Assembly (NCBI GenBank): GCA_001600175.1
Contig: BCJC01000008.1
Location: forward strand, 126,781-190,780
Direction: 5' to 3'
DNA: 64,000 nt
From: Erythrobasidium yunnanense
Taxonomy: Eukaryota > Basidiomycota > Cystobasidiomycetes > Erythrobasidiales > Erythrobasidiaceae
Part shown: positions 1 to 11,458 of the stretch, in pieces
Layout of the letters: each line of letters begins with the position of its first letter
Position numbering within the stretch: position 1 is the first letter of the stretch
The notes under the pieces: generated by a model
What the model saw: only the letters and a program-made list of their open reading frames with translations
Databases searched by the model: none
What the model was told of the DNA's origin: nothing
Position numbers and translations under genes: made by a program

Positions 1-1284
1 GGTTGTTACCTTTTCCTTCAGCTTGTGCAGCATGTCTTGCGATTCTCCGTCCAGAACATGCGGAATAGGGACTTTCTTGACCTGATCGGTCATCATGGAC
101 CATGTTTCTGACTTGCCCACAAGCTCCGCTCTCTTCAGTCTCAGGTATGCAACTGTCCCGATATCGTCTCTGCTGCTGCCAGCCGAGAGGACCACAGGTT
201 CTGTTTCGAGGCTAGTCGAAAGAAAGAGCATCATATATCAGTTTCTAGTGTTTAGCGAAGCCCACTTGAGTATAATGAGGCTAGCCTTACAGATTGATCC
301 GTTTCTTGAAGAGCGGGCAGTCGATTGTAAAGGTTTCGTACTCGCCGCCTTCGCCTGCCGGATGAGTCCCCCATTTCTGATTCTGCAGACGATACGACAT
401 TGTGTATCAGCGAGATATGCACATCGACAGCTGCCGCTTCGACTTACCAGCTTCTGCAGAATATCCCGCATCTCCTCGCCGCAGACATTCTTGTTCAGAT
501 GCCGCACACCCAAGCCTGCTCCTGCAACTTTGATGATGACGCTCTCTAGTCCTGCTGCATCCATATCTTCTAGTAGCTGACTTTGGTCATATTGCCAGAG
601 GTAGGAAAGTGCTTGTAAGCCCAGACGTGCGCATCTATAGTTAAGATTAGCACAGAGAGGAACTTAGCATGCGTATATGCTCTTATGAGCTGCTGTTATA
701 GCCTCACACATGCTCCACCCTGACACGCTGATAATTGGAAAGGATCGCACCGACTGAGACTGCTTTCACATCGGGATGCGCTGCCTAAGAAGGATCAGGA
801 CGTGTCGGACTAGGCGGAAGGGGGAGCGACAGACCAGGACATCTTGAAGTAGCATATAAAGGTCTTCCGTCTCATCGCCTTCGACATGGCCGACCACTCT
901 CGCATTAGAGGTAGAAGCATAGTCACTTGACTGATCGACAGCAGAACCATCTATGGTCCGGCGAAAGAGAGGAAGATCCATAGCTTCTGCAATGTAGTGG
1001 ATGCCATCTTGCCCTACCGTCTGGTACATGTAGGAATCGATTTCCTCTGGGAACAGAACAGGAAGAGCAGGGGTAAGAGCGTGTTACGGGAAGCATCGGA
1101 AAGATGTCTTTGCACAACGTAGAAGGGGGAGCACGTCGTGATCGTTTGTTTGGTCCTTCGCCATACCTTTTCCGCCCTGCGGCTGCAGGCTTGCCAGAGC
1201 GACTATCTCATGACCGTTTGCGACGCAGTGACACAGATTGAAGCAGCTGTCCTTCCCACCAGAGAGCAATCCTACGGTCTTCAT
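1..1284 (-). CDS. DPH6: Diphthine--ammonia ligase (partial, C-terminus beyond the left edge)
   Basis: This enzyme makes the last step of diphthamide on elongation factor 2, amidating diphthine with ammonia and ATP in the cytosol. The ATG at 1282-1284 opens [16 protein letters not shown], the PP-loop ATP-binding motif (SGGKDS) of N-type ATP pyrophosphatases. Later exons carry [32 protein letters not shown] and [18 protein letters not shown], all family hallmarks in the expected order. Several short introns interrupt it, for example one after DVL near 830. The frame is still open at base 1, so the 3' part, where yeast Dph6 carries YjgF-like domains, lies outside the window. It is divergent from the reductase that starts at 1731. 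Identification is firm; exact exon edges are inferred. Confidence 0.9.
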
Positions 1285-1730
1285 GGATGGGTGGCCTGCG
1301 AAAGAATCAAGACTGGACGAAAAAAGTGTCAGAATATGTATCTCGGCTTCTATGGCGTTCAATCATGGCGTTTAGGCAGTCTTGATAGCCTCAAACTGCG
1401 AGGTATAAGGTGTTCTTGCAGACAGCATGTGTAAGGATCTTGCGAAACAAGAACCTAATCCAGCCTGGCGGAGCGTGAGGGTTTGGTCGCGCTGGACAAG
1501 GCTCGCCATACGAAAGCTGGATCGCTGTCTGCGTGCTTTGTGGATGTTTTCTTGATGGATCCTACGCTCACCCTATCCTAAAAACGCGATAACTTTCGGT
1601 CGGTTCAATGATGACAGGCTTCTTTCTTCTTTCTCTCCGTTGACTAATTCTGTAAAGCTTTCAACGCATCTAAAGACTAATCTGTATACATCAAAATCCA
1701 TCATACAGTAAAGCTACCCTCCCAACAACA
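1285..1730. promoter_or_regulatory. Divergent intergenic region DPH6 / SDR reductase
   Basis: About 446 bp lie between two divergent start codons. No gene, tRNA or strong repeat was seen. It presumably holds both promoters and 5' leaders; this is inferred from position only. Confidence 0.5.
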
Positions 1731-3114
1731 ATGCCTTCCGTCCCTGCTGGTTCTTTGGTCCTTGTGTCCGGCGCAAGGTGAGTAGATCTCCCGGTTTCGA
1801 TGTCGAAAGTAGGGCCAGAACTCATACTCTCGCGCAGTGGATTCATCGCGGTTCATGTCGTACAACAACTTCTAGAAGCTGGCTACAAAGTCCGAGGAAC
1901 TGTCAGAAGCTCTGAGAAAGGAGACTATTTGAAGAACAAGTTCGCAAAGGACTTTGAATACGTGTAAGCTTGTACACTTTGTAACTTAGACATTCCACTC
2001 ACTCTGAAGCTATAGTATCGTCGAAGACCTCGAAAAAGAGGGAGGCTTCGATGACGCCGTCAAAGACGTAGATGCTATCGTACGTGCTTCCACTTGTTAC
2101 ATAGCCCAAACCGCTACTAATCATTCAAATTGCAGCTCCATACAGCTTCTCCCTTCCATTTTAACGTGACAGATCCATACAAGGATCTAGTCAACCCGGC
2201 TGTCAATGGAACTGTCAGCATCCTCAAGAGCGCCAAGAAGTATGGCCAGAAGGTTCAACGTGTAGTCATTACATCTTCCTTTGCCGCCGTCGTCAACAGC
2301 AGCATCAAGCCTGTTCATACTTTCACTGAGAAGGACTGGAACGACTATTCCCCAGCTGTGAGCTCACGTCGGACAGGTTCCTAGTTCCAAGGCTGACTAG
2401 TCTCCTCCTCCTACCAGCAACTCAAAGAGAAGGGCAAGGACGTCGCTCCTGCAGATGCTTACAGAGCTTCTAAGACTCTAGCTGAGCGAGCTGCCTGGGA
2501 CTTCCTCGAGAAGGAGAAGCCTCAGTTCGATTTGGTCACCATGAACCCGCCTTTCGTGCTCGGACCCGTCATCCACCAGATCACAAAGCCGGAGTCCTTG
2601 AACACATCAGTTGCAGGCTGGTATGCTTGCTTGACCGGCAAGAAGACAGCCGAAGAGGTTAAGGGGCCGTAAGCAGTCGTCACACTGAATAGGTGACTCT
2701 CAGCTAATAGCATCTCAACTTACAAACAGCGCTGGAAGCGAGGTCGATGTCCGGGATCTTGCAAAGGCCCACGTCCAGGCTATCGCACTCGAAGAAGCTG
2801 GCAACAATCGATTCGCGATCACCAAGCAGGCTTTCACATTCCAACAAGGTCTAGATGTCCTCGATGGACAGTCCAGCGATGTTTTCCCCAACATCACAAA
2901 GGGTGAAAAGGGAGCTGGCGATGACGTCAAGCAGAATCGTAAGTCAGTTGTAATGTACACACGGGCGGGAGTGCTTACTGTTGGTATAGTCTACGATGGT
3001 TCGAAGAGCATAAAGGTCCTCAAGCTTGAATACCATTCATTCAAGGACACAATCCTCGACATGACCAAGAGCCTGGCTGAGAGAGAGCAAGGAAAGTGGT
3101 CAGCAGACATCTAG
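1731..3114 (+). CDS. NAD(P)-dependent extended SDR reductase (GRE2 / dihydroflavonol-reductase-like)
   Basis: The spliced protein begins MPSVPAGSLVLVSGASGFIA. It has the glycine-rich Rossmann motif in the first 25 residues, then HTASPFHF, VVITSSFAAV (the catalytic Ser/Thr region) and YRASK, the active-site YxxxK. This is the intermediate/extended short-chain dehydrogenase family that includes yeast GRE2 and plant DFR, which reduce aldehydes and ketones with NADPH. About five introns split it; the last exon ends KWSADI before TAG at 3112-3114. The length (about 340 residues) is normal for the family. The physiological substrate cannot be read from the sequence. The start is the first ATG and is directly followed by the Rossmann strand. 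Confidence 0.9.
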
Positions 3115-3689
3115 ACTGCCTAAACGCCCAATCTACGCGGGTTGATGTCACCTGGTGACTGTTTACGCTTGAATGCAACATCGTTTATTGGGGTTTATAC
3201 TACTCACAGCCTCACGGACTGCTTAGTCCTGGTCACGTTACAGCAAGACCGATACCGCTAACCCAGACTTTTGATCCTATGGCCTGGCTTACGCGTATGC
3301 TCATGATGATCTGTCGGCACCAGGGCATCTCCGATGCGGTCCCAATGTCACACTGCATTCAGTAACTCCTTTTTCTCTAACAAGGGGGGAGACATCCGCT
3401 ATTCTCAGCTTCACATCCACAGACCGCCTTTCATAAACACTCGTCCATTGAAATCCTGCACAGCGCCCGCTCCAGCCGAGATGGAGCAGTGCGGAGTCCA
3501 GCGCACGAAACGCCTCTGGATCTCTGCTCCCCGCTCTTGCTTCTGCAGCCAACAAAACACAAGAATATAACCTAGCGCCATCACAGCTAAAAGCGACGCA
3601 AGTACGCTATATCGCTCTCATCCTCCTCCCTCCAAGCTGACAGCTATCAAATCTCTGTTCCTTTCACTCCAGCGCCACAAACATCGACA
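3115..3689. other. Intergenic region
   Basis: It lies between the SDR stop and the next start on the same strand. Short ORFs occur on both strands but none has a recognisable domain or a coherent exon pattern. It probably holds the 3' UTR of the reductase and the promoter of the small gene that follows. Confidence 0.4.
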
Positions 3690-4304
3690 ATGCCGTAAGC
3701 TAGATCTTATCCGCGTGGTGTCCCTCATTAGGGTTTGCTGATGTCCAGCATATAGGACACATCCAGCTCTGCTCACCCTCGACGCAACATTCGGTAACCT
3801 TACATCCGGCAAGTTTGCATGGGGCCAGCACCGTGAGGGTGTCAACGATATGCTTCTGCGAGGTTCTTCTGTCGAGGGCCCGGCCTGCTGGATGACTCGC
3901 CAGGGGGTGATGACCTGCACACTCTTGCCGGATGACCCGCGCCCTCAATACCGATTAGCCACGAAGGAGGAATCGAGATTCTACGCTGATAGGTTCCCAA
4001 ACCGTCGGCTTCCCGTCCTTCCCAAAGTATGAACACATGTCGAACTGCTTGATCAGACGTGTAGCAATCCCCACCGTCGATCTTAGTATCGCCTTACCTC
4101 ATCTACTTCTCACCTCATGTCGTATTACTGCCTCTTGTCACTCTAGACATGGCAGATTTAGTATGACTTGGGACTTCCCGATGAGACGAGAAGTACAGCG
4201 CTCCGTGCTTACCGAGGACGATGTTATCGTATGTCCAATTGCGAAGCTAAATACGCCAAGCAGATCCTAAGTCTGCTCAAGATGCGGGTGCGGAGCATCA
4301 TTGA
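3690..4304 (+). CDS. Small unrecognised protein, probable multi-exon model
   Basis: I do not recognise this gene. The model starts with a five-base exon (ATGCC) followed by GTAAGC. It continues through GACACATCC... to CCCAAA at about 4026, rejoins at TATGACTTGG after a TTTAG acceptor, and crosses a last intron of about 35 nt (GTATGTCC to AAGCAG, with GCTAAAT as a possible branch site) to a TGA at 4302-4304. The product would be about 130 residues, basic and without an obvious signal peptide, containing RFPNRRLPVLPK and YDLGLPDETRSTALRAYRG. A tiny first exon is common in fungal genes for small mitochondrial or ribosomal proteins, but that role is only a guess. The reading frame holds through all junctions, which supports a real gene; other splice choices in the second half remain possible. 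Confidence 0.5.
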
Positions 4305-4619
4305 CGGCTTGACTGGGCATCACAAGTCTTCAGTCACTCTCGACGGAATCATATCTGGGCTAATTGGCTGATTTGGCAACAAACTTCCTGACTAGGCGAT
4401 ACAAGCTTTACATTGGAGATGGGGTGCGTCTGAAGGGACATAAACATGATTAAAAGTAGGTTGCCAGGAGGAAGAATAGAAAGGCCCGAAAATGCACAGA
4501 GAGGTGAGCTTGCCAAATAGAGAAAGGGTATTGATGTAGACTTTGAAAAGGCGAAGTCTACGAGTTTGCGAGAGACGAAGAATGCTAAAAGTGGAAAGGT
4601 TCAGGCGTTTGCGACATGT
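4305..4619. other. Convergent intergenic region
   Basis: About 315 bp separate the end of the small plus-strand gene from the stop of the minus-strand Ras-GAP. Nothing beyond likely 3' UTR sequence is visible. Confidence 0.4.
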
Positions 4620-7570
4620 CTACTTGCGTCTGAAGGTCTTGTTGAGGAGGTTGAGTACTTTGTCTACGTCCAGCGAGACATACTCTAGATCTAAGGCAGT
4701 GATGTTTTCCTGTCGCTTCTCGAGCAGATCGTCAATCTTGAGATCCATTTCGAGAATGGCCTTCTCCCGGCCCTTGTAGTGCAAAGCAATGATGAAGGTA
4801 CCAGGAGTAGGTGAGGATATTTGGCTGCATTACGACAGTTGTCAGCATTTGGAGTGCTCAAACGCATCTGGACCGAACTCACAAGAAGATATTTGCGCGC
4901 CTGTTGTCGGGCACGTTTGTTTCGACGATCACGCCATCCTTCTCGAACTGAGCGTGTGTGAACTTGTATGGGCCAAGCGACTGGCTCTTGCCGGCCTTCT
5001 TCTCTTGGCCATTGACAGAAACGACACCGACTCCAGCAATCTTACCCATCTGACCGACCCCAGCGCTGTTCGCTCGTACATTCTGCAGATATGCTTTGTA
5101 CTGCTCAAGCTGGGATCTGAGGTAGTTGTTGTGATCGCCGATGGTCTTGTAGACGGCGTCTAAGCTTCGCGTCTCCAGAACGACCTTCTCCTTCAAATTT
5201 CCCAGATGGAGCAGCTCTGCGGCAACTTCGTCCGCAAGGAGCTTGAACCCATCCTTCCTGTCCAGGAGCCGTAGTTCTTCCAGCTCCCGTAGCATCTCCT
5301 TCGTTTTGATGCCTTTCCGGACTAGGATCGCATCTTTTGCTGTTGCTGCTTTCTCCGCGATTGCAGGCAGATTGAACGGCCGCCTATCCGCTAGAGCAGG
5401 TATCGAACGTAGCAGGAATACGAAATGCGACTTGGTCTCCATGTACAGCAGATCATTCTGTGTCACGCTGTTCTCGCCAAGCATAACGGTGCCGATGTCG
5501 CCAACTGGGTTCTCCCACCGACTGTACAAGGGGAGCTCAATGCCTCGATTCTCTTTCCGCGCCACTTGAGCTGGCGCCGGGCCTAGTTCGTCAAGGAGTG
5601 TACGGAGGTGCGCCCGCTCGTTAGGTGCCTGCAGAGAAGATCAGCATTAGCACACAAATTGTAAACTCAATCGCTGACTTACTAGTACGTCAACATGCTG
5701 CACAAGCAGTGATTGCGTATTGTAGATTTCGTTCAGCGTGATGTTCAGCTGAAGGTCCTTCTTCGACAACGCCATATATTGGTCCATCTGATGAAAATCA
5801 ATCAGCATATGATCAAAGTACTCATAAATCTTGGCTGGTGAGCCCACCTCCAGCGTCTCGTAGAAATCGCCAACGTCACATAGTGCATTCAAGAATTGGT
5901 TTATCCTCGCCTTGTTCGACTCCACGAAGGGATTCAGCGTGAGCATATATTGTTCCTTTGCGTAGCTCGGTTTATTCGCTAAATTCTGTAGCATCTTGGC
6001 GATGAGCGTCAATGTCCGTCTTGGGTGTTTGGCGGATGTAGGTAGGCTGTCGATGAGCATGTAGGCTTGAGGAGTGACGATTGCTGGATTGATAAAGCGT
6101 AGAAAGAAGAAGCCGCCGATCAAGGAACATATCGCATAATCTGTCGCTTCAGGGTATTTGCGCTGGACAGGCGAAAGAATGTCAATTATGACAGCTGTAT
6201 GCATAAGAGGTGATGACATCTACCTTCGTCAAACTTCTGATTTGCTTGCATATCCACCTGATACCGTACGGGACGCTCTCTATGCTTTCCATTATCGTGA
6301 GAAGAAAGCTCTTCGCGATCTCCATGAGCATCGTCAATCTGGGCGCAATGATCTTCTGCACTTCTTCATTTGCAGCAGCCACTTCGGGCGAGACGTGTCT
6401 CGCCAGCTCTTCTGGGACCGAGCCAGTTTCATCCTCTATCTGGATGATCATCTGTTCGTAGACTTTCGAGGGGTTGATTTCGAGATTCAGATCTTTATGC
6501 TCTATCAAGCTATTGATGCGCTCCGCTAGCACGGACTTCAGGTAGGATTGCCCTGGACCACGCCGCGTATAGGTCGTCATCATCCTCGAGACTGGAGTAT
6601 TCGCACGTAACAAGGAGCCGAAGTCTGTCGCCGTCTCGAATTGAGCTGAGAGAACGGACTAGAGGACAAGTCAATCAGTAACAGGCCCGGTCAGATAAGT
6701 CTCCGCGATTTACCTGAAACATCGTCAAGAGCAAATGCTCTTCCCGCGACTCGTATTGATTTCCATATAGCGTGAACATTACTGTTTGTAAGAGTGTATC
6801 GATTTCGGATAAGCTGACTAGGCGGCATAGGGACGCAATATGCCGCGGTTCAGATTGTAGAAGGAAGAAGAGGTTGGAGTATAGCTGGCAGACAAGACGC
6901 GTCAGTCTCTCATTGTACATCTTTCGCGAAACTTCCTCACTTGTTGTTTGCGGTCATCGAGGTATTGACCGCTGACTTCTGCAGCTTCTTCCAAATGTTC
7001 GCGGACCTCTTCTTGTTCGTCCAGAGCCATACGCTGCAAAAATAGCCAGTAAGCATGGTGTATTGTTCTTCAAATAAGAGATCGCCACGCACATTCTGGA
7101 TGAGTAGCGCTATCCTGGAATCGAGGTAACGGACGTCCCTTTCTAGCACAAAGTTCTTCTTTGATTGGGTTGAGATCTTGCCCTTGAGGTCGCGTAACCG
7201 TTTCTGAGCTGTGTGTGATCGTGTATGAGCGAAGTGACCTAAGAATGCTAGTTGGAACTGTCGATCTACCCCTCGCGAGTTCATCCTCTATTTCTGTATC
7301 CTGCTCTGCTGCCATCGAGTATAGCGCAGTAACAGAGTATCTGTTTGTATTCCTATGCGACTCTCTCCCGTTACTCCTTCCACTCGAGATTGATCCTCCC
7401 GAGGGACCAGCAACAGGGCCATCGCGCTCAAACAGCATGCTTGCATTTCGTCTGTTTGCGGTGCCAGAGCCGTCGTCGATGAAGGACGGGCTGCCAGGCG
7501 TGACTGGAAAGACAGGCAAGCCAGACGAGTTGAGCTGTCCTGCGCCCGCTATCCCCAGGCCAGCTGCCAT
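4620..7570 (-). CDS. Ras GTPase-activating protein (S. pombe Gap1/Sar1-like, RasGAP plus RasGAP_C)
   Basis: This protein should speed GTP hydrolysis by Ras and so switch off Ras signalling at the membrane. The ATG at 7568-7570 opens a low-complexity Ser/Gly-rich N-terminus. A helical region follows (from about 7200), then the RasGAP domain with [19 protein letters not shown] (the conserved FLR..NPA core) around 6050-6130. The RasGAP_C domain follows, with [18 protein letters not shown] near 4950 and [12 protein letters not shown] just before the stop at 4620-4622. That pairing of domains is typical of IQGAP-type GAPs, but no calponin-homology or IQ segments are visible, so the layout matches fission yeast Gap1 rather than a full IQGAP. 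Several introns interrupt it. The start is the first in-frame ATG of the open N-terminal exon. Confidence 0.9.
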
Positions 7571-8554
7571 GTTTCGACGTCCTGAAGGTCGATGCGCGGT
7601 CCAGACTTTGGACAGATGGACAGCTGATGCTGTTTCTCAGACGTCGGGTGTCTTCTCCTTGACGAGCTGGATGTCCAAAGCAGTAAGGCTGTTGTTTCTG
7701 GCTCGTCCTTTCGAGCTCGACGCGCGAAGATGCCCGGAGACGACGCGTTTGCTGTCGCTGATGAAGGGCTGCTTGAAGATGCTGCTGTCAAGCTCTTCGT
7801 TGTTTCTCTGCTTTTCTCAATTTTCCTTGCAATTCGCCCAAGCCAAACCCCTTTGGGGTTTCGATGCCTCTCTGCTCTCAAGCGACTCGCACAGATCTCC
7901 TGCCTTTCAGCCAGTCAACGGCGCAAGCGCAAAACAATAAACAAGAACGAAGCAGCAACAACAAACGTGCTGATGATGGCAAGAACAGCTTACGAAAGAG
8001 AGCAAACCCCGCCGTCCTTGCTCGTTCGGCAGCTCTCTGAGCGAAGATTGGCAGTTCAGAGGGATGTCGCAGCCTCGACACATAGCTGAAAGTCTTCTGT
8101 CTGTTCAACTGCTCTGGCTGACTTCTGTACACGCTGGCGACGCCAAGGATCTGTTCTTCCTAGCTGACCTTCCAGGCTCCCAGCAGAACGCTCTGCTGCT
8201 GCCCTACCATGTGGTATGACGTCGTATGCTAGCTTACGCGGCCTACATATCTTCCACTGTCATGGAAGTGGAATTCTATATCTTCCGTTTCCGCGAAACT
8301 GGAGTTTGACAGACTGCAATCTTCCAGGCTGCGACTATAAAGAGGGCAGGAATTGCAGCTCACAGGTTCTCTTTCTTCTCTCTCATGCTATCCCCAGATC
8401 TCCAAGAGCCCCCTGTCCTTTCTAACACTTCTTTCATCCAACTCATCCTTAGGTTTCAGTTCACCCTCATTGACACATTATAACGTTTCCTTCCAGTATT
8501 TGCTGAATCGCAGCATCTATCATACACAACGCGTTTTCTTTGGACGTGTCTGTC
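7571..8554. other. Long intergenic/leader region
   Basis: It lies between the divergent Ras-GAP and the hypothetical gene at 8555. The left part is CT/AG-rich and is probably the Ras-GAP 5' leader. The right part has a TATA-like element near 8335. Overlapping ORFs exist on both strands here, but none has domain support. Confidence 0.4.
8333..8345 (+). promoter_or_regulatory. TATA-like box upstream of the hypothetical gene
   Basis: ACTATAAAGAGGG stands about 215 bp before the ATG at 8555. A pyrimidine-rich stretch (TTCTCTTTCTTCTCTCTC) follows, as is usual in fungal 5' leaders. Function is inferred from sequence and position only. Confidence 0.4.
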
Positions 8555-9707
8555 ATGGACGCCTTCTCAGAAATAGGTCTTATCGATGCTGGACCCCGAG
8601 CTGCCGTAACAGATATCATGGATAGATCAGTACGTCAGTCTTTTTCATGCTACTGAGCCAAGCTGACGATGACCTCTGAAGTTCTCAAGATGGCGGAATG
8701 GGAGCATTCTATGGCTCGTACCAATATGGAAATCGCTCTGAACGTCTGCAACTTCATCCATGTTCGTGCAACTTTCCTCAAGAACATCGAAATCGATCAC
8801 GCCTTCATCGTAACCCGCTCAGGTCTTGGCTGCCGGTTGGCGCCTTTCGAGCCAAGCCAATAGCTGTAAGTTTTCCTTCCGTTGCCTCCAAGATGCTGTC
8901 CGTTCAGGTGTGCGACCTGCGGTACTGGAAGGTGTTTACAAGCCGATCGAATCGACGGCACCACTCATCTGGCGAAGCGTTCCGAGGCGCACGAGACTCC
9001 AACTATCCGAGAGAAAGAGCCAGAATACATCCAGGCCCTCTACGAGAACGGAATACAGTCGAAGAGGCACCAATGCTTCTCTATCCCTAAGACAGATGGA
9101 GATCAGCTGCTCCTATCAATCGTCAAGCCAGACCTCCGCATCTTCATAGTTCTTAAGCTGGCCGTACGCAAGTGCATCATTCCCCTGAATGAGTGTGACG
9201 AAAACCTGCACAAGAATTACGATCCAGTCCAGGGAATGGCTTTCAAGTTCAGACTCGGCAAGATGATCCACTGCACTTCGATAGCAGATCTAAGCTGAAT
9301 CAACAGCACGTACTGTCAAGCACAGGGGAAAGTCTGCTACGTGTAAGACGTTTGACGAGCGACGCTCTAACCGCTTTCAACAGCCTGAAAGAGCTGGAGC
9401 TCATTCCAGACCGTGTCGAATTAATGCACATGTGGCGGTCAGGCAGAAATTCGATGCATCCACTCAAGCCGCGGAAGCAGACGACCTGCAGGACGAGGAG
9501 ATGGAGCTTTGTGCCGACTATTATGTCCGCCAGTATAGATTCGCCTGCTCAGATGAAGTGGTAGTCTACTTGGACAAGATTCTCGTCTCCAAGCCTCAGT
9601 CTGCATACCTGGTGTCGAGGATCAAGACTGGCATGTCTCTCTTGGCTGGTCCAGGTCCTCTGTTCTTGAAATATGGCTGGTACACAGTCGCAACCTGTCC
9701 AGCCTAG
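8555..9707 (+). CDS. Hypothetical multi-exon gene, exon structure unresolved
   Basis: I do not recognise the product. Exon 1 (8555-8629) encodes MDAFSEIGLIDAGPRAA and ends at a clean GTACGT donor. A second block reads MAEWEHSMARTNMEIALN and, after an intron starting GTTCGT, VLAAGWRLSSQANS. Later open stretches contain IREKEPEYIQALYENG, LLLSIVKPDLRIFIVLKL and, near 9480-9690, DLQDEEMELCADYYVRQ and VVVYLDKILVSK before TAG at 9705-9707. A good acceptor (CTCTAACCGCTTTCAACAG) lies near 9380. Coding-like segments sit in different frames, and I could not join all of them by splice sites alone. It is either a real gene with small exons or a decaying one. No domain is visible. Confidence 0.4.
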
Positions 9708-10069
9708 AAGGGATCGACACCGTCGCAGGAAGGTGCGATATGCTTCAAGACTTCCTGATCTTTCCGATGTCGACGGAACCTCGTGCCGGCTGATACGCAG
9801 CCTGCCAGATGTTCTACCATCAAATGCTTGAGGGTACATTTCGGTCATTATGCAACGATCTCCACTGCAGGATGATGGTCGACGTCGAGATGACGGACGA
9901 TAGTCTTACGGGAGCGTCGAAAGATAGCGCAGAGAAGGATGGACCGAATGTATCAGCACACGCGAACGAAGAGCTAGGATAGAGGGACGGCTGCAGGTCC
10001 GCCCAAGGCCAAGCACTTCAACTGGCCCGCAGACATCCCGTTCACATCTTCGAAATGACTCTGGCACAG

Positions 10070-10987
10070 GTAGAGTATATTGGACTCCGTTTGCTGGCTT
10101 TGACATCACGCTGGCGGATGAATACGATGGTATGCCTACTTCGAAGCCAATAACAGAACAGACTGTAGTCTTCAAGCCTGGCCACTGCATGCTTGCAGTA
10201 AAAAAGAAAGTATTTGGATCCATCGCCGCGATGGCTGGTGGCACGGGAGCTTCATTGTCAAGGCCAATATACCACATACGTCGTTCAGCCATCAGTAGCT
10301 GTGTTAATCGAGGATTCCGTCGGCTCTTCCGCCTCGACAAACGACCTTCATCAATATCCTCCTGCGCCTTGTTATTCAACTTTAACGGTCGCACATCCGG
10401 ACGATGCCATTCCGATCCAAGCCGAACATATCAACGCAGACAATGCTGTGTATCCCTCTCTTGGCAGGAGACCCGGCGATGCCAGCTTTGTCCAGTTGCC
10501 GACTGCGCTACACAAACGACAAGTCCATGATGCAGGCTTTGTTCGACGAAAGATGCAGCCAGCATGTCGGCAGAGACGCTGGCATGCTGCAGATCTGCCT
10601 CTACTACCGTATCTCAACAAGCCTTCTTTCAGTCATCCCTGCCGAACTCGATGCGACGGCCTATCAACAGGCACAGGCAACACTGCGCGCCATAAGAGGG
10701 AAGGAGCCTGAAGAAATGCTATTTTTCTGGGGATTTGCGCTCTTCAAGGTGTTCACCTTCTTGGTCAAGGCCGCCATCGTCTCGTCGTCGTGGTGTTGAC
10801 AGAGCAGGATGTAAAAGATGCAGGTACCAACGCAGAGCTATATGTAGCCAATTACGGTACAGATACAGCAGCGATATCCGAAAACATAATCCATATGTCT
10901 CCAGCTATTATCGTTCAGTCATCAGTAGCTGTGTCAATCGAGGGCTCCATCGGTTCTTCCGCCCCAACAGACGACCTCCGTCTATAA
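10070..10987 (+). CDS. Hypothetical gene-like region with a duplicated segment
   Basis: No known family is recognised. Protein-like stretches include VYWTPFAGFDITLADEYDG followed by TSKPITEQTVVFKPGHCM (10070-10200), VLIEDSVGSSASTNDLHQ (10300), ALFDERCSQHVGRDAGMLQ (10540-10600) and LTEQDVKDAGTNAELYVAN (10795-10850). They lie in more than one frame, so introns must be assumed. The segment at 10281-10461 is repeated, diverged, at 10911-11103, where the matching frame stops early (SSAPTDDLRL, stop at 10985-10987). Exon limits and start are unknown; treat this as a coding locus of uncertain structure, possibly part of the same locus as the gene before it. Confidence 0.3.
10281..10461 (+). repeat. 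Diverged direct repeat, copy 1
   Basis: It begins TCGTTCAGCCATCAGTAGC and runs to CAATGCTGT. Most bases match 10911-11103, including GACGATGCCATTCCGA and CAACGCAGACAATGCTGT. In one frame it reads VLIEDSVGSSAS, against VSIEGSIGSSAP in copy 2. Confidence 0.8.
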
Positions 10988-11103
10988 CCTCCTGCGCCAT
11001 CTTCCTCTCCCTCTTCCTGAACTCGAACGGTCGCATATTCGGACGATGCCATTCCGACCCAAGCCGAACATGTCAACGCAGACAATGCTGTCTAGCCCTC
11101 TCC
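10911..11103 (+). repeat. Diverged direct repeat, copy 2
   Basis: Second copy of the 10281-10461 segment, offset about 630 bp, with roughly 12 extra bases in the middle and many substitutions. The protein frame that is open in copy 1 is closed here. Confidence 0.8.
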
Positions 11104-11458
11104 CCTTTCCCCTTCGTTTCTCGCTGTCTTACTTTATTCTTGCTCAGTGTCTCCACCGTCACTTTTTAACTTTTTTAGTCCTACATATTCATACTGAGGG
11201 GGGTCCAGAAAGATTGTTCGGATAACGCATTCTACGACAAAGGGGTCCTGAAGAACTCCTCCAAGCAAGAAACAATGTACTGCCGCAAGTATGCTTCGCG
11301 ATGTGTCGCAAGGCCGCTCAGACCAAGAGTAAGCCCAAGTGAAGATTCCAGGACTTTTCGAACGTGTACTGAGATCTGTCTTTGGCTAGGATCTGATGTT
11401 GATAAACCGGAACCAACGACTCGAAGTCAAACTCCCTCAACAAGCGCGTAATCACAAG

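Noticed and set aside
5243-5569. 108-codon plus-strand ORF
   Set aside because: Complement of the coding RasGAP_C region; its Ser/Arg-rich composition is what antisense of Glu/Leu-rich coding sequence gives.
4620-7570. Full IQGAP scaffold protein
   Set aside because: RasGAP and RasGAP_C are present, but no calponin-homology domain, IQ repeats or WW motif is seen upstream, and the first exon starts in low-complexity sequence.
7215-7940. 241-codon open frame on the plus strand
   Set aside because: It is antisense to the N-terminal, Ser/Gly-rich exon of the Ras-GAP and its leader, where biased codon use keeps the other strand open. No domain is visible.
9906-10394. 162-codon minus-strand frame
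   Set aside because: Antisense to plus-strand stretches that look more protein-like (VYWTPFAGFDITLADEYDG) and to the duplicated segment; no domain or splice support.
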